DNA of 64,000 nt from Tropicimonas sediminicola (GTDB lineage: Bacteria > Pseudomonadota > Alphaproteobacteria > Rhodobacterales > Rhodobacteraceae), in the NCBI RefSeq assembly GCF_900188335.1, contig NZ_FZOY01000001.1, positions 558,001 to 622,000 on the forward strand, read 5' to 3'. The position numbers and the translations under genes are program-made. The notes under the pieces were generated by a model. That model was given only the letters and a program-made list of their open reading frames with translations, did not search any database and was not told where the DNA came from. Below are positions 59,377 through 64,000 of this stretch, piece by piece (the first letter of the stretch is position 1; each line of letters begins with the position of its first letter).

Positions 59377-62232
59377 ATGACGCGTGAGCCGACAATCGAA
59401 CTCAACCAGCCGGTCGGCGACCGGGTCGCCAAGACGACGTGCTACATGTGCGCCTGCCGTTGCGGGATCGACGTGCACATCCGGGACGGCAAGGTCCGCT
59501 ACATCGAGGGCAACCGCGACCATCCGGTGAACAGGGGGGTGATCTGCGGCAAGGGCGCCTCGGGCATCATGCAGCACTATTCCCCGGCGCGGCTGCGGGC
59601 GCCGATGAAGCGCGTCGGGCCGCGCGGCTCCGGCCTGTTCGAGGAAATCACCTGGGGCGAGGCGCTGGAGACGGCCACGAAATGGCTGAAGGACGTCCGC
59701 CGCACCGACCCGCGCAAGCTCGCCTTTTTCACCGGCCGGGACCAGAGCCAGTCGCTGACCGGCTTCTGGGCCATGCAGTACGGCACGCCGAACTTCGCTG
59801 CGCACGGCGGGTTCTGCTCGGTCAACATGGCGGCGGGCGGGCTTTATACCTTTGGCGGCGCTTTCTGGGAGTTCGGCGACCCGGACTGGGAGCATACCAA
59901 GTACCTGATGCTGTTCGGCGTCGCGGAGGATCACGCCAGCAATCCGATCAAGGCCGGGATCGGCCAGCTCAAGAAACGGCAGGCCAAGGTGCTGTCGGTG
60001 AACCCGGTGCGGACGGGCTATTCGGCCGTGGCCGACGAATGGGTGGGGATCCGCCCCGGAACCGACGGTCTGTTCGTCGGCGCGCTGATCCACGAGCTGT
60101 TCCGGACGCAACAGGTCGATCTGGATTACCTACTGCGCTACACCAACGCTGCCTGGCTGGTGATCGACGCTCCCGGCGAGGCCGACGACGGGCTCTTCGC
60201 GCGCAACGCGGAGGGGCGGGCGCTGGTGTTCGACACCGCGGGCAATGCATTGGCCAGCAGCATGGACGTGGCGGCGAAGCCCGCGTTGACCGGGCGCCGG
60301 GAGCTGCCGGACGGGCGCTCCGCGCGGCCGGTGTTCGAACTGATGGCCGAACGCTTCCTGTCGGACGACTACACCCCCGACGCCGTGGCCGGGCAGACCG
60401 GCGTTCCCGCCGACCAGATCCGCCGGATCGCCGCGGAGCTGGCCGAGGTGGCGTTTCGCGAGGAGATCGTGATCGAGCGGGAATGGACGGACTGGGCCGG
60501 CCGCAAGCACGACAGGATGATCGGCCGGCCGGTGTCGATGCACGCGATGCGCGGGATCTCGGCCCATTCCAACGGCTTCCAGACCTGCCGGATGATCCAT
60601 GTCCTGCAGATCCTGCTGGGCACGATCGATTGCCCCGGCGGGTTCCGCTACAAGCCGCCCTATCCCAAGCAGACCCCGCCGAACCTTCTGCCGCACGGCG
60701 CCACGGGCGACATCCGGCCCGAAATGCCGCTCGGCGGCCCGCACCTTGGCTTCCCGCACGGGCCTGCGCATCTGCTGCTCGACGCGGAGGGCAACCCGAG
60801 CCGGCTCGACAAGGCGTTCTCCTGGGATGCCCCGATGTCGGCGCACGGGCTGATGCACATGGTGATCAACAACGCGGCCAAGCGCGATCCCTACGGCATC
60901 GACGTGCTGTTCCTATACATGGCGAACATGGCCTGGAACTCGTCGATGAACGTGCCGGGCACGCTCGACGCGCTGACCGCGACCGACGAGAACGGCGACT
61001 ACGTGATCCCGAAGATCATCTACTCCGATGCCTATTACTCGGAGACCGTCCCCTTCGCGGACCTGATCCTGCCGGACACGACCTACCTGGAGCGGCACGA
61101 CTGCATCTCGATGCTGGACCGCCCGATTTCCGATCCGGATTTCATCGCCGACTCGATCCGCCACCCGGTGGTTCAGCCCGACCGCGACGTCCGCGGCTTC
61201 CAGGACGTGCTGATCGATCTCGGCGCGCGGATCGGCCTGCCGGCCTTCACCAACGAGGACGGCTCGCCCAAGTACCCCGGCGGCTATCCCGACTACATGG
61301 TCCACCACCAGCGCAAGCCGGGGATCGGGCCGCTCGCCGGCTGGCGGGGAGAGGACGGCAGCGAATTCGGCGTCGGCACACCCAACGACGACCAGATCCA
61401 GCGCTACAAGGAGAACGGCGCGTTCTTCGAGCATCGTGTGGCGCCGGAACATGCCTATTTCAAGCACGCGAACCGGGGCTACCTCGACTGGGGGATCGAG
61501 AAGGGCATCCGCCTGTCTCCGGAGCCGACGATCTTCCAGCTCTACAGCGAGCCGTTGCAACGCTTCCGCCTCGCCGCGCGCGGGCATGGCGAGCGGCAGC
61601 CGCCCGAGCGGGCGCGCGACCGGGTGGAACGCTATTTCGATCCGCTGCCGTTCTGGTATCCGCCCTTCGAAGGCAGCCAGGTGGACGAGGCGTCCTTTCC
61701 GCTCCATGCGATCACCCAGCGGCCGATGCACATGTATCATTCCTGGGGGAGCCAGAACGCCTGGCTGCGCCAGATCACGGCGGCGAACCGTCTCTATATT
61801 CACCGGAGCGTCGGCGAGGCCATTGGCGCTGCTGACGACGACTGGGTCTGGCTCGCCTCGCATCTCAGCCGCATCAAGTGCCAGGTGCGCCTGATGGACG
61901 GGGTGAACCCTCACACCGTCTGGACCTGGAACGCCATCGGCAAGCGCCGCGGCGCCTGGGGCCTGTCGGAGGACGCGCCCGAGAGCCGGGACGGATTCCT
62001 GCTCAATCACCTGATCGGTGAGCTGCTGCCGGAGCGGGAAGGGGGCTACCGGTTCTCCAACTCCGACCCGATCACCGGGCAGGCCGCGTGGTTCGACCTG
62101 CGGGTCAGGATCGAGAAGGCCGAGGCGTGCGACCATGTGGAGCCCTATTTCGAGCCATTGGGAACGGGCACGCAGCCGGCGTCGCCCGGCAAGCTCGCTT
62201 TCGGTGCCGAGTTCAGGGGGAAAGCCCGATGA
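59377..62232 (+). CDS. soeA: Sulfite dehydrogenase (quinone) molybdoprotein SoeA
   Basis: A 951-residue DMSO-reductase-family catalytic subunit. The N-terminal [4Fe-4S] ligands are Cys22, Cys25, Cys29 and Cys57 (CYMCACRC and VICGKG), and Cys147 in HGGFCSVNM is the likely molybdenum ligand. There is no Tat signal, so unlike polysulfide reductase the subunit faces the cytoplasm, as SoeA does. The FTGRDQSQSLTGFWA segment and the soeABC gene order match roseobacter SoeA. It should oxidise cytoplasmic sulfite to sulfate and pass electrons to SoeB. Position after comE fits removal of sulfite freed from sulfoacetaldehyde. Confidence 0.9.
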   Translation: MTREPTIELNQPVGDRVAKTTCYMCACRCGIDVHIRDGKVRYIEGNRDHPVNRGVICGKGASGIMQHYSPARLRAPMKRVGPRGSGLFEEITWGEALETATKWLKDVRRTDPRKLAFFTGRDQSQSLTGFWAMQYGTPNFAAHGGFCSVNMAAGGLYTFGGAFWEFGDPDWEHTKYLMLFGVAEDHASNPIKAGIGQLKKRQAKVLSVNPVRTGYSAVADEWVGIRPGTDGLFVGALIHELFRTQQVDLDYLLRYTNAAWLVIDAPGEADDGLFARNAEGRALVFDTAGNALASSMDVAAKPALTGRRELPDGRSARPVFELMAERFLSDDYTPDAVAGQTGVPADQIRRIAAELAEVAFREEIVIEREWTDWAGRKHDRMIGRPVSMHAMRGISAHSNGFQTCRMIHVLQILLGTIDCPGGFRYKPPYPKQTPPNLLPHGATGDIRPEMPLGGPHLGFPHGPAHLLLDAEGNPSRLDKAFSWDAPMSAHGLMHMVINNAAKRDPYGIDVLFLYMANMAWNSSMNVPGTLDALTATDENGDYVIPKIIYSDAYYSETVPFADLILPDTTYLERHDCISMLDRPISDPDFIADSIRHPVVQPDRDVRGFQDVLIDLGARIGLPAFTNEDGSPKYPGGYPDYMVHHQRKPGIGPLAGWRGEDGSEFGVGTPNDDQIQRYKENGAFFEHRVAPEHAYFKHANRGYLDWGIEKGIRLSPEPTIFQLYSEPLQRFRLAARGHGERQPPERARDRVERYFDPLPFWYPPFEGSQVDEASFPLHAITQRPMHMYHSWGSQNAWLRQITAANRLYIHRSVGEAIGAADDDWVWLASHLSRIKCQVRLMDGVNPHTVWTWNAIGKRRGAWGLSEDAPESRDGFLLNHLIGELLPEREGGYRFSNSDPITGQAAWFDLRVRIEKAEACDHVEPYFEPLGTGTQPASPGKLAFGAEFRGKAR

Positions 62233-62972
62233 CCACGTTGCCCCCTGCCACAGACAAGAAGCTCGGGCTGGTGATCGACCTCGACATCTGCGTCGGCTGC
62301 CAGGCCTGCGCCACGAGTTGCAAGGAGTGGAACACCGGCGGCTATTCGGCGCCGCTGTCCGACCACGACCCTTACGGCGCGGACCCGAGCGGCGCCTGGC
62401 TCAACCGGATCCATTCCTACGAGTTCGGCGAAGGCGCGGCGGCGAAGACGGTCCATTTCCCGCGCTCCTGCCTGCATTGCGAGACGCCGGATTGCGTGAC
62501 GGTCTGCCCGACGGGGGCCTCCTACAAGCGCGTCGAAGACGGCATCGTCCTGGTCAACCCGGACACCTGTATCGGCTGCAAGCTGTGCTCCTGGGCCTGT
62601 CCCTACGGGGCGCGCGAATATGATCACGACGATGGCGTGATGAAGAAATGCACGCTCTGCGTGGACCGGATCTACAACGAGACGCTGGCCGAGGAGGACC
62701 GTATCCCGGCCTGCGTCAGGGCCTGTCCGACAGGGGCGCGGGCCTTTGGCGACCTTGGCGACCCCGACAGCGATGTGTCGCGCTCCGTCGCCGCGCGGGA
62801 CGGATTCAACCTGCTCGACGAGTTCGGCTACCGGCCCGTCAACAAGTACCTGCCGCCGCGCAAGACCTCGGTGCCGCTGGACCTGTCCGAGACGCCGCCG
62901 CCGGAAACGGCCACCGGGACCACGGCCATCGAGAAACTCTTCGCGTGGGTCGACCGCACGCTGTCATCCTGA
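62229..62972 (+). CDS. soeB: Sulfite dehydrogenase Fe-S subunit SoeB
   Basis: A 247-residue DmsB/NrfC-type ferredoxin with four cysteine clusters: CVGCQACATSC, CLHCETPDCVTVCP, CIGCKLCSWACP and CTLC...CVRACP, enough for four [4Fe-4S] centres. It wires SoeA to the membrane anchor SoeC. The start at 62229 overlaps the soeA stop (ATGA). No signal peptide, in agreement with a cytoplasmic complex. Confidence 0.92.
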   Translation: MTTLPPATDKKLGLVIDLDICVGCQACATSCKEWNTGGYSAPLSDHDPYGADPSGAWLNRIHSYEFGEGAAAKTVHFPRSCLHCETPDCVTVCPTGASYKRVEDGIVLVNPDTCIGCKLCSWACPYGAREYDHDDGVMKKCTLCVDRIYNETLAEEDRIPACVRACPTGARAFGDLGDPDSDVSRSVAARDGFNLLDEFGYRPVNKYLPPRKTSVPLDLSETPPPETATGTTAIEKLFAWVDRTLSS

Positions 62973-62980
62973 GGGAAAAG

Positions 62981-63919
62981 ATGCATCCAGCCTATTCCGT
63001 CATCTTCTTCACCGTGGCCTCCGGCGCAGGCTATGGGCTGCTGTTCTGGCTCTCCCTCGCCGCGCTGGTCGGCGCAATGCCCGGAGGCCGCTGGCTGATG
63101 GTCGCGGGGATGCTGCTGGCGCTGGCGCTGGTGACCTTTGGCTTGCTGTCCTCCGCCAGGCACCTCGGGCACCCGGAGCGGGCGCTCGGCGCCTTCTCGC
63201 AATGGCGGAGTTCCTGGCTCTCGCGCGAGGCGGTCGCGGCGGCGGCGACCTATGTGCCGGCGGGCCTGCTGCTGCTCCTCGCCGCCTTCGGGGGCGCCTC
63301 CGCCGTAGCGTCGTTCGCCGCGCTGCTCACCGCCCTGGGCGCCGCCGCGACGGTCTATTGTACGGCGCGGATCTATGCCTCTCTTCGCACGATCCGGCAC
63401 TGGAACCGGAAGGACGTGGTCTGGATCTACCTGGCGCTGGCACTGGCATCCGGCGGATTGCTCTTCTGCCTCCTGCTGGCGCTCGGCGGCCACGCGCTCG
63501 GGATCGCCGGGCCGCTGTCGCTGGCCGCGCTCCTTGCCGCGGCCTGGCTCAAGGCTCGCTATTGGGCGGCGGTGGATGCCGACCCCGGCGCCTATACCGT
63601 GGAGATGGCGCTTGGCATGCCCGACCTCGGCACGCCGCGCCCGCTGGACCCTCCGCACACGATGCCGAACTTCGTGATGCGCGAGATGGGCTATTCGGTC
63701 GGCCGCAAGCATGCGGTGAAACTTCGGCGTGGGGTGCTGCTGGCGCTCTTCGCCGTGCCCGCCGTCCTGCTGGCCCTGAGCCTGATCACCGGCCTGTCGG
63801 CGCCGCTCCTCGTGCTGGGCGTGCTCTCTGCCGCTGGCGGCCTGCTCGTGGAGCGCTGGCTTTTCTTCGCAGAGGCCGAACATGTCTCGCAGCTCTACTA
63901 CGGGCTGCAACGGGCCTGA
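62981..63919 (+). CDS. soeC: Sulfite dehydrogenase membrane anchor SoeC (DmsC family)
   Basis: A 312-residue DmsC-like membrane protein with about eight hydrophobic helices beginning HPAYSVIFFTVASGAGYGLLFW. LLSSARHLGHPERALGAFSQWRSSWLSRE is characteristic of the DmsC/SoeC family. It anchors SoeAB to the inner membrane and hands electrons to quinone. Eight bases separate it from soeB, and GAGGG precedes the ATG. A strong hairpin follows the stop, ending the island. Confidence 0.9.
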   Translation: MHPAYSVIFFTVASGAGYGLLFWLSLAALVGAMPGGRWLMVAGMLLALALVTFGLLSSARHLGHPERALGAFSQWRSSWLSREAVAAAATYVPAGLLLLLAAFGGASAVASFAALLTALGAAATVYCTARIYASLRTIRHWNRKDVVWIYLALALASGGLLFCLLLALGGHALGIAGPLSLAALLAAAWLKARYWAAVDADPGAYTVEMALGMPDLGTPRPLDPPHTMPNFVMREMGYSVGRKHAVKLRRGVLLALFAVPAVLLALSLITGLSAPLLVLGVLSAAGGLLVERWLFFAEAEHVSQLYYGLQRA

Positions 63920-63931
63920 GACCCACGAAAA

Positions 63932-63958
63932 AGCCCCCGGGCGGTTGCTCCGGGGGCT
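63932..63958 (+). terminator. Terminator hairpin after soeC
   Basis: Perfect 9-bp inverted repeat AGCCCCCGG (63932-63940) / CCGGGGGCT (63950-63958), preceded by AAAAA, 13 bases past the soeC stop. The A-run makes it a good terminator also for transcription coming from the right. The last 42 bases of the window show nothing further. Confidence 0.8.
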
Positions 63959-64000
63959 CAGGGTCAAGGCCCCTCCCTCTGGCGGGGAGGTGGCAAGTGA

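Noticed and set aside
59377-63919. Formate dehydrogenase, polysulfide reductase or DMSO reductase assignment for the molybdenum complex
   Set aside because: No Tat signal on the catalytic subunit, Cys-type Mo ligand context and DmsC-type anchor fit SoeABC; the sulfonate context supports sulfite oxidation.
1-64000. Mobile elements, CRISPR arrays, tRNA or rRNA genes
   Set aside because: No transposase, integrase, repeat-spacer pattern or recognisable RNA gene sequence was found; composition is even across the window.

Overview
The window is uniformly GC-rich and densely packed, with many ATGA/TGATG stop-start overlaps. It is rich in TRAP, tripartite tricarboxylate (TTT) and peptide-type ABC uptake systems, and it carries soeABC, slcC-comDE and phnWX type genes. 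Together these point to an alphaproteobacterium, most likely Rhodobacterales (roseobacter/Rhodobacter relatives). I see no rRNA, tRNA, CRISPR array, insertion sequence or prophage gene.

Layout. (1) 1-9466, minus strand: an operon of alpha/beta hydrolase, amidase (frameshifted), M81/MlrC-type peptidase, a peptide-type ABC importer and an atypical SDR cut by the window edge. (2) 9597-18656, plus strand: a divergent LysR regulator, a TRAP importer, a DapA-superfamily lyase/hydratase, a cytoplasmic BisC-type molybdoenzyme, a second atypical SDR (paralogue of the first) and a DadA-type oxidase. The substrate is unknown. (3) 18666-31290: a phosphonate island with a phosphonate monoester hydrolase-like sulfatase-fold enzyme, phnX, phnW, a second peptide-type ABC importer, a LysR regulator with a clear operator, and a divergent PLP enzyme resembling the hydroxy-aminoethylphosphonate lyase PbfA. 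(4) 31352-37799: a TctCBA importer divergent from the TctDE two-component system, with an orphan binding protein translationally coupled to the kinase. (5) 37924-43245: a FAD protein / Cfa-like methylase / chalcone-isomerase-like / MFS / two DUF3833 operon behind a plausible ECF-sigma (RpoE-ChrR type) promoter. (6) 43585-46026: a dimethylglycine/sarcosine dehydrogenase-like protein. (7) 46154-63919: an 18-kb, single-strand sulfosugar island.

The sulfosugar island is the most notable part. It encodes a DeoR regulator, a TRAP importer, a YihV-like kinase, a YihT/LacD-like aldolase, a FucI-fold isomerase, a Gfo/Idh/MocA protein (candidate NAD-dependent sulfoquinovosidase), an aldose epimerase, a GabD-like aldehyde dehydrogenase, SlcC, ComD, ComE and SoeABC. 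Read in order, these predict uptake and hydrolysis of sulfoquinovosides and a sulfo-EMP-type upper pathway to sulfolactaldehyde. They then predict oxidation to sulfolactate and sulfopyruvate, decarboxylation to sulfoacetaldehyde, and oxidation of released sulfite to sulfate. Only the desulfonating enzyme (Xsc expected) is missing from the window.

A cross-cutting feature is a GC-rich perfect stem-loop directly after all five operon-borne solute-binding-protein genes of import systems, on both strands and in ABC, TRAP and TTT systems. It probably sets the excess of binding protein over membrane subunits.
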